Source: Actinomadura meyerae (lineage in GTDB: Bacteria; Actinomycetota; Actinomycetes; Streptosporangiales; Streptosporangiaceae). From it: a DNA stretch of 59,198 bases. The stretch is from assembly GCF_900188445.1 (NCBI RefSeq), contig NZ_FZOR01000051.1:1-59198 (forward strand), in the 5' to 3' direction. The notes under the pieces are model-generated. The model saw nothing but the letters and a program-made list of their open reading frames with translations, did no database searches and was not told where the DNA came from. This document shows, one piece after another, positions 32,801 to 41,225 of the stretch; within the stretch, counting starts at the first letter, position 1, and each line of letters starts with the position of its first letter. The position numbers and the translations under genes are program-made.

Positions 32801-35703
32801 CCGCCGAGCTGTTCCTGATCCGGGGCGAGGACCGCGCCGCCGTCCGGGCCGCCGCCGACCGGCTGGCGCGCCTGGCCGAGGGGACGCCCCGGATGCGCGA
32901 CCTGGCCCGTACCGCCGCCTCCCTCGACGGCCCGGTGCGCGCGGCGTTCGCGGCCACCGGACCGGACGACCTGCTCGCGAAGCTCGCGCTCGCCGCGGAG
33001 CTCCGCCCGGCGCCCGGCGTCCACGTCGGGGCGGGGGAGCCGGGGGAGGTCGCGTTCCTGTTCCCGGACGCCGCGGGCGCGGACACCGGAGCCGCGGACA
33101 CCGCTGACGCGCCGGGGGCGATCGCCGACCTGTTCGTGGCCTTCCCCCGGTTGCAGCGCCTGCTGCGCCTCGCCGGCGGCGCTCCCGGGGCCGCCGCCGC
33201 GGTTGCCGGGCTCGCCGTCCACCGGCTGCTGACCGCCGTCGGCGTCCACCCCGACCTCGCCGCCGGGGAGGGCCGGGGCGAGCTGGCCGCGCTCTGCGCC
33301 GCCGGTGCCATCGAGGACACCGACATGGCCGAGATCGGCGCGGACCCGTCCCGCGGTGGGCTCCTCGGCCGCGACCTGCGCTCGCCCGCCTTCCCCGTCT
33401 GGGCGGCCGCGACCGGACGGCCCTACGAGACGGAGCCGTCCGAGCTGGCCGCGGTCCCGTCCCCGCCCGTGCCCGCCGCCGCGCGGATCGAGGCGATGTA
33501 CGGGGCGGGCGCCCGGACGTTCGTCGCGACCGGAGGCGCCCTCGCGGGCCTCGTCACCGCCACCCTCGGCGACCGTCCGCACACTGCGGTGAGCTGCGCG
33601 GTCCCCGGCGAGAACGGCCTGGTGACGCTGCTGCGCGCGCTTGCCGAGCTGGCCGCGGCGGGCGTCCCGGTCGACCCGCTTCCGCTGTTCGCCGGACGCG
33701 GTGCCCGCCTCCTCACCGAGGTGCCCGCCGCGCCCGGCTGGATCGTCGGCGGGCACTCCGTCCGCACGGCGGAAGGCGACTACCCGGAGGGTGCGCTCCG
33801 CCCGCCCCGGCGCATCCCGGGCCCGTCCCCGGCGGACGCCGCGGTGCTGGAGTACCTGCGCACGAGCCGGGAGATCCTCGCCGCCCAGCGGGACGTCGTC
33901 CTGCGGCACCTGGCGGCCCCGGTCCCGGCGTCCCGCCCGGCCCCGGCCGACGACGCCCCGGTGCCCGCCCGGACCAGCGCCCACGTCCGCACGGCCGCCC
34001 TGTCCGGCGGCCCCGCCGCCGCACCGCAGCGAGACGAGCAACCGCAGACCACCCCGCCACCGGCCAGCCTGGACACTGCGCCGCCGGCCAGCCTGGACAC
34101 TGCGCCGCCGGTCGAGCCTGACGAGGCGCCGCCGGCAGAGCCGCTGGTCCAGCCCGACGACGCGCCGCCGCCCGCTTCTTCGGAGCAGCCCGACGACGCG
34201 GCGCCGGTTGAGCCGTCTGTTCAGCCCGATTCGCTGCAGCGTTCTGTTGGGGCCGATGCGATGCCGACGCCCATGGCGCCGGTTCAGTCCGACGTGGTGC
34301 CGCCGTCCGAGGCTCCGGCTCGACGCGAGGCCGCGCCGGTGTTCGAGCCGTCCATCCGGCCTGATCTGGTCTCGCCGGAGGCGGCCGGTGGTCCGTCCCT
34401 CGACGCGGGCGTGCCGCGGATGCGGCGGGTGGACACGCAGGTGTGGCCCCGGCCCGAGGAGCGGGTCGCGCGGCAGGTGGTGCGGCGCGTGCCGCGGCTC
34501 GTGGACCTCGATCCGCTGCCGGCGCCGCCCGACTCCGGGACGGTCTTCGCCGGGCGGCGGTTCCTCATCGTGGACGACGGCTGCGGCATCGCCCTCGAAC
34601 TGGGCGACCTGCTCGAACGCCACGGTGCGCAGGTGCGGACGCCGACGGACGTCGACGGGCCCTGCGACGGGCTCGTCCACCTGGCGGCGCTCCGGCCGGG
34701 CGCGGCGAGCGTGCTGCCCGGGGCGTTCGCCGGGATCCGGCGGGCCCTGGAGGGCGGGCTGCGGTGGCTCGTCCTCGCGAGCGGCGCCGGGGGGACGTTC
34801 GGGCACCGGTTCCGGGGCGGCGGCATCGGCGACCCGGCCCCGGGCGCGGGGCTGCGCGGCCTGGCCCGGACGGTCGCCCGGGAGCATCCCGAGGCGCTCG
34901 TCCGGGCGGTCGACATGGACACCAAGGAGACGCCGCGGGCGATCGCGCAGCGCGTCATGGCGGAGCTGCTGGCCGCCGAGGCGCCGGTCGTCGTGGGGCA
35001 TGAGAACGGCCTGCGGCACGGGCTGGAACTGCTGCCGGCGGAGCCGCTCGGCGGCGGGCCGGCCGACCTCGGCCTCGGGCGGGACGCGGTCGTCCTGCTG
35101 ACGGGCGCCGAGCACGAGCTGACCGTGCGGCTGGCCCTGGAACTCGCCCGGACGAGCGGCTGCCACATCGAGCTGGTGGGCGGCGCGGCGGAAGAGAACC
35201 TCTTGCTGGGCGACCTGCGCGAGCACGCCGCCTCCGTCCGGTACCACGCGGTGGGCGATCCGTACGCCCTGCAGAGGGTCGTCGAGGACGTCCACCACAC
35301 CCACCGGCGCCTGGACGGCGTGATCCACGGCGCGGCCCTTCCCGAGGCGGCCGACTCGCACGAGCGGGCCTACCGGGCGAAGGTGGAGGCCGCGGTCGCG
35401 CTCGTCCAGGCGGTCCGGCCGGACCTCGGTTTCCTCGCGGTCCTGTGCGGGCTCGCCGGGGTGCGCGGCGAGCGCGGCCGGGCCGGTGACGCGGCGGCGG
35501 ACGACGCCTGCGGCACGCTCGCGCACGTGTGGCGCGCGCGGCTGCGGGGGCGGGTGCTCGCCGCGTCCGTCGGGCCGTGGGCGGCGGGCGGCGCGGAGCC
35601 GTCCGGCGTCCCGCTGGATCCGGACGCCGCCGCGGCGGCGCTGCTGCGCGAGATCGCGCACGGGGACGAGACGCACGTCGTGCTGACCGGAGACGTCCGG
35701 TGA
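29881..35703 (+). CDS. PUFA-synthase-like type I PKS, ER-KS-AT-KR, catalytic residues lost
   Basis: A 1,940-residue protein. Residues 1-560 resemble PfaD/2-nitropropane-dioxygenase flavin domains, 619-960 a ketosynthase, 1055-1300 an acyltransferase and 1550-1940 a ketoreductase, as in PUFA-type synthases. Expected catalytic residues are replaced: the ER GGHxGP histidine by Pro397; the KS nucleophile by Gly783 (CAVGATSLAALDAA) with the HGTGT loop deleted; the AT serine by Gly1131 (GEGRGE for GHSLGE); in the KR, the Gly-rich motif is TGAEHELT and Ser/Tyr/Asn are Gly1857/Asp1870/Asp1874. A proline-rich linker (1320-1520) sits where homologues carry ACP. No frameshift or stop is seen. The next gene overlaps by GTGA. 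Confidence 0.85.
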   Translation: MTSDTGEYGAARGERAPVEIIGMGPSGRPAPHLAVAVARAGGTGVLALGHDRAPALAALADVRRWWAGPFGVRVPEGCPVRPADVPAEAGTVVTGASALRSDGWLDIAGFARGRRLLIEVADPAEAAEAVRVGRGLTDEVGIIARAPDGAAGPSLFTLLQRLTAGADVPVFAAGGLGPHAAAAAVAGGAAGVVLDEQLALVREMEPAGQAPDGPAHTESARPAAALAGRYKTAGGVVQAVRTEIVRHIRAAVRAEPLAPRPEPVAVQGPMAQVSDASAFAGAVAQDGGLPFLALGPLDGARTRELLRDTADRLGGRPWGAGVLEGTPPELRAEQLAAVGDARAPYAIIGGGTPAEAAALEAAGTAAYLPVPSPEPLGRLLGEGVRRFVFAGSECGGPAGPHASLRLWDAQVERLLHFARGGGDAAELSLMFAGGVHDARSAAMVAAMAGPLAERGADIRVLMGTAYLFTPEAVAAGAILPGYQDVALACAETVLLETAPGQAVRCARTPYAEAFEQTRRELEQAGTPPRELRRRLEKLNLGRLHLASRGLRLDTPVGEARQREEGLYAMGEAAVLRSETVGVAALHEQVTAEATGLLAARAADLGIGPRAAARRAPRPADIAVIGIGCVFPGAPDADRYWANVVAGAVQAGDGTPSKWGGLVPGIPFDPDAYGIAPGEIGGIDPMHLLSVEVAARALRDAGYADRPFDRSRTSVFFAAEGGGDLAAGYALRAALPSYFGELPPGLDEQLPRPAGDSLDGVRTGAVTGWIAGRLGLGGTACAVGATSLAALDAACKDLAAGSSAMVLCGGADLRDGVLDRLLPESAGGGEGVVLGEGVACVVLKRLADAERDGDRIYAVVKSVAGAGGRRRALDRAYERAGVARSSVGQVAFGSVAAQIGHTRCAGGLAGLIKTAYALHTGVLPEDGGGARPWPVRPGERCAGVGGSGSGGAHFHAVLAGYEGAPEPVSGLAEWPAELFLIRGEDRAAVRAAADRLARLAEGTPRMRDLARTAASLDGPVRAAFAATGPDDLLAKLALAAELRPAPGVHVGAGEPGEVAFLFPDAAGADTGAADTADAPGAIADLFVAFPRLQRLLRLAGGAPGAAAAVAGLAVHRLLTAVGVHPDLAAGEGRGELAALCAAGAIEDTDMAEIGADPSRGGLLGRDLRSPAFPVWAAATGRPYETEPSELAAVPSPPVPAAARIEAMYGAGARTFVATGGALAGLVTATLGDRPHTAVSCAVPGENGLVTLLRALAELAAAGVPVDPLPLFAGRGARLLTEVPAAPGWIVGGHSVRTAEGDYPEGALRPPRRIPGPSPADAAVLEYLRTSREILAAQRDVVLRHLAAPVPASRPAPADDAPVPARTSAHVRTAALSGGPAAAPQRDEQPQTTPPPASLDTAPPASLDTAPPVEPDEAPPAEPLVQPDDAPPPASSEQPDDAAPVEPSVQPDSLQRSVGADAMPTPMAPVQSDVVPPSEAPARREAAPVFEPSIRPDLVSPEAAGGPSLDAGVPRMRRVDTQVWPRPEERVARQVVRRVPRLVDLDPLPAPPDSGTVFAGRRFLIVDDGCGIALELGDLLERHGAQVRTPTDVDGPCDGLVHLAALRPGAASVLPGAFAGIRRALEGGLRWLVLASGAGGTFGHRFRGGGIGDPAPGAGLRGLARTVAREHPEALVRAVDMDTKETPRAIAQRVMAELLAAEAPVVVGHENGLRHGLELLPAEPLGGGPADLGLGRDAVVLLTGAEHELTVRLALELARTSGCHIELVGGAAEENLLLGDLREHAASVRYHAVGDPYALQRVVEDVHHTHRRLDGVIHGAALPEAADSHERAYRAKVEAAVALVQAVRPDLGFLAVLCGLAGVRGERGRAGDAAADDACGTLAHVWRARLRGRVLAASVGPWAAGGAEPSGVPLDPDAAAAALLREIAHGDETHVVLTGDVR
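34064..34111. repeat. 24-bp direct repeat in the PKS linker
   Basis: CCAGCCTGGACACTGCG recurs with a 24-bp period (34064 and 34088), encoding PPASLDTA twice. It begins a longer run of degenerate P/E/D/S-rich repeats (PVEPDEAPPAEP, VQPDDAPPP, EQPDDAAP) up to about 34430. Confidence 0.85.
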
Positions 35704-38700
35704 GCGAGGACCGGGTGCCGATCGCGATCGTCGGCGCGGGCGCGGTGTTCCCCGGCGCCGGGTCGGCCGCCGAGCTGTGGCGCAACGTGCTGGCGGGCTT
35801 CGACGCGATCACCGAGGTGCCGCCGGGCCGCTGGGACCCCGCGCTCTACTACGACCCCGGCGCCTACGCCCGCGCCCCGGAGAGCGACCGGTTCTACTGC
35901 CGGCGCGGCGGGTTCGTCGACGACGTGGCCACCTTCGACCCGGCGCGGTTCGGGATCGCGCCGGCGGCGGTGCCGGGCATGGAGCCCGACCAGCTGCTCG
36001 CGCTGCGCACCGCCGGGGACGCCATCGCGGACGCGGGCGGCGGCGACCGGCTGCCCGACCGGTCCCGGATCGGCGTGGTCGTCGGGCGCGGCGGCTACCT
36101 CGCGCCGGGCGCGGTCCGCCACGACCAGCGGGTCAGGACGTCCCACCAGGTCGCCGGGATCCTCGCCGAGCTGGTGCCCGAGCTCGGGCGGCCGCGGCTG
36201 GAGGAGATCCGCCGCGCGTTCTGCGACCGGCTCGGCCCGGACGCGCCGGACGCGTCCGCCGGGCTGGTGCCGAGCCTCGCCGCGGCCCGCGTCGCCGCCG
36301 CGTTCGACCTGCGCGGCCCCGCCTACACGCTGGACGCCGCGTGCGCGTCGGCGCTGCTGGCGGTCGAGCACGCCGTGCGGGCGCTGCGCCACGGGCAGGC
36401 CGACGCGATGCTGGCCGGGGCCGTCCACCACGCGCACGACGCCGCCGTGTGGGGCGTCTTCAGCCGGTTGCGGGCGCTGAGCCCGACCGAGACGATCCGC
36501 CCGTTCGACCGGGCCGCCGACGGGACGCTGCTGGCGGAGGGCACCGGGATGGTGCTGCTCAAGCGGCTCCCGGACGCCGTGCGGGACGGCGACCGCGTCC
36601 ACGCCGTCATCCTCGGCGCCGGGTCGTCCAGCGACGGCCGCGCCGCGGTCGGCGCGAGCCCGCTGGTGGACGGGCAGGTCCTCGCGGTCGAGCGCGCCTG
36701 GCGCGACGCGGGCCTGGACCCGGCGGAGCCCGCCGCGGTCGGGCTCGTCGAGGCGCACGGCACCGGGTCCCCGGCGGCCGACGAGGCGGAGCTGGCGACG
36801 CTGCGCCGGGTGCTCGGCGCGGACGGGCCGCCGGTCGGCCTCGGCACCGTCAAGTCGATGATCGGGCACGCGATGCCCGCCGCCGGGATGGCCGGGCTGA
36901 TCAAGGCGGCGTTCGCGCTGCGCGACGGGGTGCTGCCGCCGACGCTGCACGCCGACGACCCGCATCCGGCGCTGGCGGACGGCCGGCTCCGGCTCGTCCG
37001 GGAGGCCGCCGAGTGGGAGCGGCGCGGCGGGCCGCGCCGGGCCGTGGTCAACGCGTTCGGGTTCGGCGGCGCCAACGCGCACCTGGTGCTGGAGGAGCCG
37101 CCGCGGACCACCCCGCGCAGGGCCCGGCGCCGGGTCGTCGCGCCGGAGGACGGCGAGGCGGTGCTGCGCCTCGCCGCGCGCACCCCCGAGGAGCTGGCCG
37201 AGGCGCTGGACGTCCCCGACGAGGAGCTGCTCGCGCGGGCCTGCGGCGACGTCCCCGACCTGCCGTGCCGGCTCGCCATCGTCGGGCCGACGCCGCGCCG
37301 GATCGACCTGGCGCGCGCCGTCGTCCAGCGCGGGACGGCCTGGCGGGGCCGCAGCGACGTGTGGTTCTCGCCGCGGCCGCTGCTCGCGGAGGGCGGCCGG
37401 CTGGCGTTCCTGTTCCCCGGCTTCGAGCCCGCCTTCGACCCGCGCGTGGCCGACGTCGCCGGGCACTTCGGCATGCCGTCCCCGGAGCTGACCGGCCGCG
37501 GCGACCTGCTCGGCCGCGCCGCCGACGCCATGGCCGCCGGGCGGCTGCTCGCCGACGCGCTCGCCGCGCTCGGCATCGAACCGGACGTCGTCGCGGGGCA
37601 CGGCCTCGGCGAGTGGGCGGCGATGGCCGCGGCCGGGGTGTGCGACGCGGGCGCGCTCGTCCGCGACCTCGACGGCACCGCCGGGCCCGACGCCGTGTAC
37701 GCGGTGCTCGGCTGCGGGGCCGCGCAGGCGGAGGAGGCCGCGGCGGCGGTGCCGGGGGTCTTCGTCAGCCACGACAACTGCCCGCACCAGTCGGTGGTGT
37801 GCGGCCCGGAGGCGGCGGTCCGGGAGGTCCTCGGGCGGCTCGCGTCCGAGGGCGTGCTCGGGCAGGAGCTGCCGTTCCGGGCGGGGTTCCACACGCCGCT
37901 GGCCGAGGCGTCGGAGAAGCAGGTGCGGCACTCGCTGGAGGGCCTGGAGATCCGCGCGCCGCGCGTCCCGCTGTGGTCGGGGTGCACGGCCGCGCCGTTC
38001 CCGTGCGCGCCGGAGGAGGTCCGCGACCTCGCCGTCCGGCACCTGCGCGAACCCGTCCGGTTCGGCGAGCTGGTCGAGGAGCTGTACGGGACGGCGCACG
38101 TGCGGGCGTTCGTGCAGGTCGGGCCCGGCGGGCTGCCGGGGTTCGTCGCCGACCGGCTCGGCGACCGCGAGCATCTGGCGATGGCCGCGAACGTCCCGAA
38201 GCGGGACGGGATGGCGCAGCTGCGCCGGGTCGTCGCCGCGCTGTGGGCGGAGGGCTACGGCGCCACCGAGCCGCCCGCGCCCGCGGCCGCCGCCGGGATG
38301 CGGCTCGACCTCGGCACGCCGCTGGTCAGGCTGGACGGGGCGGTGGAGCCGATCCGCCCGGCGCCGGGCGTGCCGGCGCTGCCCGCCGGCGATCCCGTGC
38401 TGGCGGAGCTGGAGGCGCTGCTCAACGACGCGGCGACCGGGGCGCAGTCGGTCCTGGAGGCGCTCGGCGCGGGGGCGCCGGCGCCGGTCGCGGCGGGCGA
38501 GCCGTCCCCGGCGGGCGCCGAGCTGAGCGTCTCCCGGGTCTTCTCCGTCGAGGCGATGCCGTACCTCGCCGACCACTGCCTGGTCGCGCAGGCGCCCGGC
38601 TGGCCGGAGCTGTCGGACCGGCTGCCGACGGTCCCGCTGGCGACGCTGGCCGAGGTGATGGCGGGCGCCGCGCGGGAGCTGCTGCCCGACATGGTCGTCG

Positions 38701-39935
38701 TCGGGTTCGAGAACGTCCGCTCCGTCCGGTGGGTGGTCGCGGCGCCGCCGACGACCGCCGGCGTCCGCGCCTACCTCGCCGGCGACGGCGACCGCGTGCG
38801 CAGGGTGAAGGTCGACATCCCCGGCTACGCGGACGGGACGGTCCTGCTCGCCGAGCACTACCCGCTGGCGCCCGTCCCCGACCGCACGCCGCTCACCATC
38901 GAGGGGCCGCCCATCGTCACCGCCGAGCGGCTGTATGAGGAACGCTGGCTGTTCCAGGGGCCTCTCTACCGGGGCATCAGCGAGATAACGGCTCTGGCGG
39001 AGGACGGTGTGCGCGCCGTCCTGACCGCCCTGCCCACGCCGGGCGCGCTCCTGGACAGCGCCGGACAGCTTTGCGCCCACTGGATCCAGGTGTACGGCGA
39101 CACCAACCAGACGGTGTACCCGGTGGGGATCGAACGGGTCCTGCTGTACGGGCCTATGCCGCCCCCGGGTGAACGCCTGGAGACGACCATCTGGAACCAG
39201 TCCCTCACGGACACGGCCATGCGCTGCTCGGCGGAGATGCTCCACGAGAACGGGACGGTGTGGGGACGCATCGACGGATGGACCGCGCACCGCTTCTACA
39301 CCGACGAAGCCCTCTGGCGGATGAAGTTCACCCCGGAGGTGTCGGGGACGGGGGAGGCCCAGCCGGGCGGCTGGACCGTGGCCCGCAAGCGCTGGGACGG
39401 CACCGCGTCCCGCGACCTCCTCATGCGCCAGTACCTGGGCTCGGGGGAGCGCGCCGAGTACGAGGCCCTTCCGCCGGTCTCGCAGGGGCCGTGGCTGCTC
39501 GGGCGCATCGCCGCCAAGGACGCCGTCAGGGACCACCTCTGGCGCAACGGCCACGGGCCCCTGTTCCCGGCCGAACTGACCGTCCACGAGGGGCCGACCG
39601 TGACCGGCCCCTTCGAGGAACCCGTGACGGTCTCGATCGCCACGGCCGCCGAACTGGGCGTCGCCCTGGTGCGGCCCGGCCGGGCCCAGGCCGGCATCGG
39701 CGTCGCCGTCAACGAGAACAACGCGCGCGTACGCGCGGCCAAGCAGGCGGTGCTGCGGGCGATGAACTCGCAGGCGGACGGTTCCGGGCTCGCCGTGACC
39801 GTCGCGGACGCCGAACGGCTCCTCATCGCCGCCGGCGGCACGGTCACCACGGTGCAGACCCGCGAACTCGACGGGCACGTCGTCGCCTGGACGACCGCGT
39901 CCGGCGGACCCGACATGGAGGAGAGCCGAGCATGA
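35700..39935 (+). CDS. PUFA-synthase-like type I PKS, KS-AT-DH-PPTase-like
   Basis: A 1,411-residue protein. The N-terminal KS is intact: Cys215 in TLDAACASALLAVE, His353 in EAHGTGS, His390 in MIGHAMPAAG. The AT (about 560-830) reads GHGLGE at 633-638, so the nucleophilic serine is Gly635. A hot-dog DH follows (His959 in YLADHCL, Asp1119 in LLDSAGQL), apparently intact. The C-terminal 150 residues resemble a phosphopantetheinyl transferase (WLLGRIAAKDAVR at 1265), but later motifs read GIGVAV and AAKQAV where GxDxE and KEA are usual. The GTG at 35700 overlaps the previous stop; the ATG of the glycosyltransferase overlaps this stop. Confidence 0.88.
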   Translation: MSEDRVPIAIVGAGAVFPGAGSAAELWRNVLAGFDAITEVPPGRWDPALYYDPGAYARAPESDRFYCRRGGFVDDVATFDPARFGIAPAAVPGMEPDQLLALRTAGDAIADAGGGDRLPDRSRIGVVVGRGGYLAPGAVRHDQRVRTSHQVAGILAELVPELGRPRLEEIRRAFCDRLGPDAPDASAGLVPSLAAARVAAAFDLRGPAYTLDAACASALLAVEHAVRALRHGQADAMLAGAVHHAHDAAVWGVFSRLRALSPTETIRPFDRAADGTLLAEGTGMVLLKRLPDAVRDGDRVHAVILGAGSSSDGRAAVGASPLVDGQVLAVERAWRDAGLDPAEPAAVGLVEAHGTGSPAADEAELATLRRVLGADGPPVGLGTVKSMIGHAMPAAGMAGLIKAAFALRDGVLPPTLHADDPHPALADGRLRLVREAAEWERRGGPRRAVVNAFGFGGANAHLVLEEPPRTTPRRARRRVVAPEDGEAVLRLAARTPEELAEALDVPDEELLARACGDVPDLPCRLAIVGPTPRRIDLARAVVQRGTAWRGRSDVWFSPRPLLAEGGRLAFLFPGFEPAFDPRVADVAGHFGMPSPELTGRGDLLGRAADAMAAGRLLADALAALGIEPDVVAGHGLGEWAAMAAAGVCDAGALVRDLDGTAGPDAVYAVLGCGAAQAEEAAAAVPGVFVSHDNCPHQSVVCGPEAAVREVLGRLASEGVLGQELPFRAGFHTPLAEASEKQVRHSLEGLEIRAPRVPLWSGCTAAPFPCAPEEVRDLAVRHLREPVRFGELVEELYGTAHVRAFVQVGPGGLPGFVADRLGDREHLAMAANVPKRDGMAQLRRVVAALWAEGYGATEPPAPAAAAGMRLDLGTPLVRLDGAVEPIRPAPGVPALPAGDPVLAELEALLNDAATGAQSVLEALGAGAPAPVAAGEPSPAGAELSVSRVFSVEAMPYLADHCLVAQAPGWPELSDRLPTVPLATLAEVMAGAARELLPDMVVVGFENVRSVRWVVAAPPTTAGVRAYLAGDGDRVRRVKVDIPGYADGTVLLAEHYPLAPVPDRTPLTIEGPPIVTAERLYEERWLFQGPLYRGISEITALAEDGVRAVLTALPTPGALLDSAGQLCAHWIQVYGDTNQTVYPVGIERVLLYGPMPPPGERLETTIWNQSLTDTAMRCSAEMLHENGTVWGRIDGWTAHRFYTDEALWRMKFTPEVSGTGEAQPGGWTVARKRWDGTASRDLLMRQYLGSGERAEYEALPPVSQGPWLLGRIAAKDAVRDHLWRNGHGPLFPAELTVHEGPTVTGPFEEPVTVSIATAAELGVALVRPGRAQAGIGVAVNENNARVRAAKQAVLRAMNSQADGSGLAVTVADAERLLIAAGGTVTTVQTRELDGHVVAWTTASGGPDMEESRA

Positions 39936-41173
39936 CCCAGCGCCGCGCGAGCGCCCGCCGCGTCCAGGTCCCGTCCATCCTCGGGGACCCTGGCATCCAG
40001 CGGGCGCGGACACCCGAGCGCCGCTTCCTGTTCGCGATGCCGCCGCTGGCGGGCCACACCGCCCCGGCGGCGGCGGTCGCCGCCGAACTCGGCCGCCGCG
40101 GGCACAAGGTCGCCTGGGTCGGCCACCGCCCGTCCCTGGAGGCCGTCCTGCGGCCCGGGGCCCGGATCTTCTCCGCCGCCGGGGACGAGTGCGCGGCGAT
40201 GCGGGACCGCTGGCTGGAGCGGCGCGGGCCGGACGCCCTCCGCCTGCTGTGGGACGACTTCCTCGTCCCGCTCGGCGACGCGATGATGCCGGGCGTCGAG
40301 GAGGCCGCCGACCGCTTCCGCCCGGACGCGGTGGTCGCCGACCAGTTCGTCCTCGCCGCGCCGGTCGCGGCCCGGCACCGGGAGATCCCGTGGGCGACCT
40401 CCGCGGCCTCGCCCGCCGAGTTCACCCGCCCGCTCGCGGACATGCCGGAGGCCGAGGAGGAGATCCGCGACCTCATCGGGGAGTTCCAGCTCGACCACGG
40501 CATCGACGACCTCATCGACCTGCGCTTCTCCGACCACCTCACGCTGGTGTTCTCCACCTCCGCGCTCGTCGGCGACACCTCGTTCTTCCCGGACCACTTC
40601 GCGTTCGTCGGCCCCGCGCGGGGACGCTCCGCGCCGTGCGCGTTCCCGTGGGAGTGGCTGGACGGCCGGCCCGCCGTCCTGGTCACGCTCGGCCGGATCA
40701 CCGGGCCGGCGGCGGCCGGGTTCCTCCGGGCCGCCGCCGAGGCCGTCCGCGGCATGGACGTCCAGGCGGTCGTCGAGGCGGCGCCGGAGAGCGTGCCCGA
40801 GCCGCCGCCGAACGTCCTCGTCCGCGAGCGGGTGCCGCGCGGCCGGCTCCTCGAACGGCTCTCCGCCGTCGTCTGCCACGGCGGGCACGCGACGGTGTGC
40901 GCGTCGCTCGCGCAGGGCCTCCCGCTGGTGGTCGCGCCCGTCCGGGGCGACCAGCCGGTCATCGCCCGCCGGGTGGAGGCCGCCGGGTCGGGTGTCGCCG
41001 TTCCGTTCGAGGACGCCGACCCGGAGGAGCTGCGGGCGGCGCTCGCGGCCGTCCTGGCGGAGGACGGCCCGCACCGCGCCGCCGCCGAGGCCGCCCGCGG
41101 CACGTTCGCCTCCACCGGGGGCGCCGCCGGGGGTGCCGCCGCGGCCGCCGACCGGCTGGAGAAGCTCGCCTGA
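39932..41173 (+). CDS. MGT/UGT-type glycosyltransferase (GT1-like)
   Basis: A 413-residue GT-B transferase. N-terminal FLFAMPPLAGHTAPAAAVAA and the C-terminal nucleotide-sugar region VVCHGGHATVCASLAQGLPL followed by VAPVRGDQPVIARRVEAAGS are typical of macrolide- and flavonoid-type UGTs. It probably glycosylates the lipid or polyketide made by, or delivered to, this cluster (inference). The ATG overlaps the PKS stop (ATGA), so it is the third coupled gene of the operon. The first about 30 residues are basic and not conserved. Confidence 0.88.
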   Translation: MTQRRASARRVQVPSILGDPGIQRARTPERRFLFAMPPLAGHTAPAAAVAAELGRRGHKVAWVGHRPSLEAVLRPGARIFSAAGDECAAMRDRWLERRGPDALRLLWDDFLVPLGDAMMPGVEEAADRFRPDAVVADQFVLAAPVAARHREIPWATSAASPAEFTRPLADMPEAEEEIRDLIGEFQLDHGIDDLIDLRFSDHLTLVFSTSALVGDTSFFPDHFAFVGPARGRSAPCAFPWEWLDGRPAVLVTLGRITGPAAAGFLRAAAEAVRGMDVQAVVEAAPESVPEPPPNVLVRERVPRGRLLERLSAVVCHGGHATVCASLAQGLPLVVAPVRGDQPVIARRVEAAGSGVAVPFEDADPEELRAALAAVLAEDGPHRAAAEAARGTFASTGGAAGGAAAAADRLEKLA

Positions 41174-41195
41174 CCGACTGTGGCCGCGACGCCTG

Positions 41196-41214
41196 AACCG
41201 AATCGCATTCGGTT
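41196..41214. promoter_or_regulatory. Perfect palindrome AACCGAAT-CGC-ATTCGGTT
   Basis: Eight-base arms around CGC, 12 bp upstream of the ATG at 41226 and 23 bp after the glycosyltransferase stop. It looks like a repressor operator; the CCGAAT-N3-ATTCGG core also occurs at 12252-12266 with one mismatch. Confidence 0.6.
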
Positions 41215-41225
41215 ATCGTGGCGGC

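Noticed and set aside
29176..35676. A 2,166-codon minus-strand frame under the PKS gene, and similar 1,500-codon frames at 35370-40013
   Set aside because: They are rich in Arg, Pro, Gly and His with no domain, as expected for the complement of GC-biased coding DNA.
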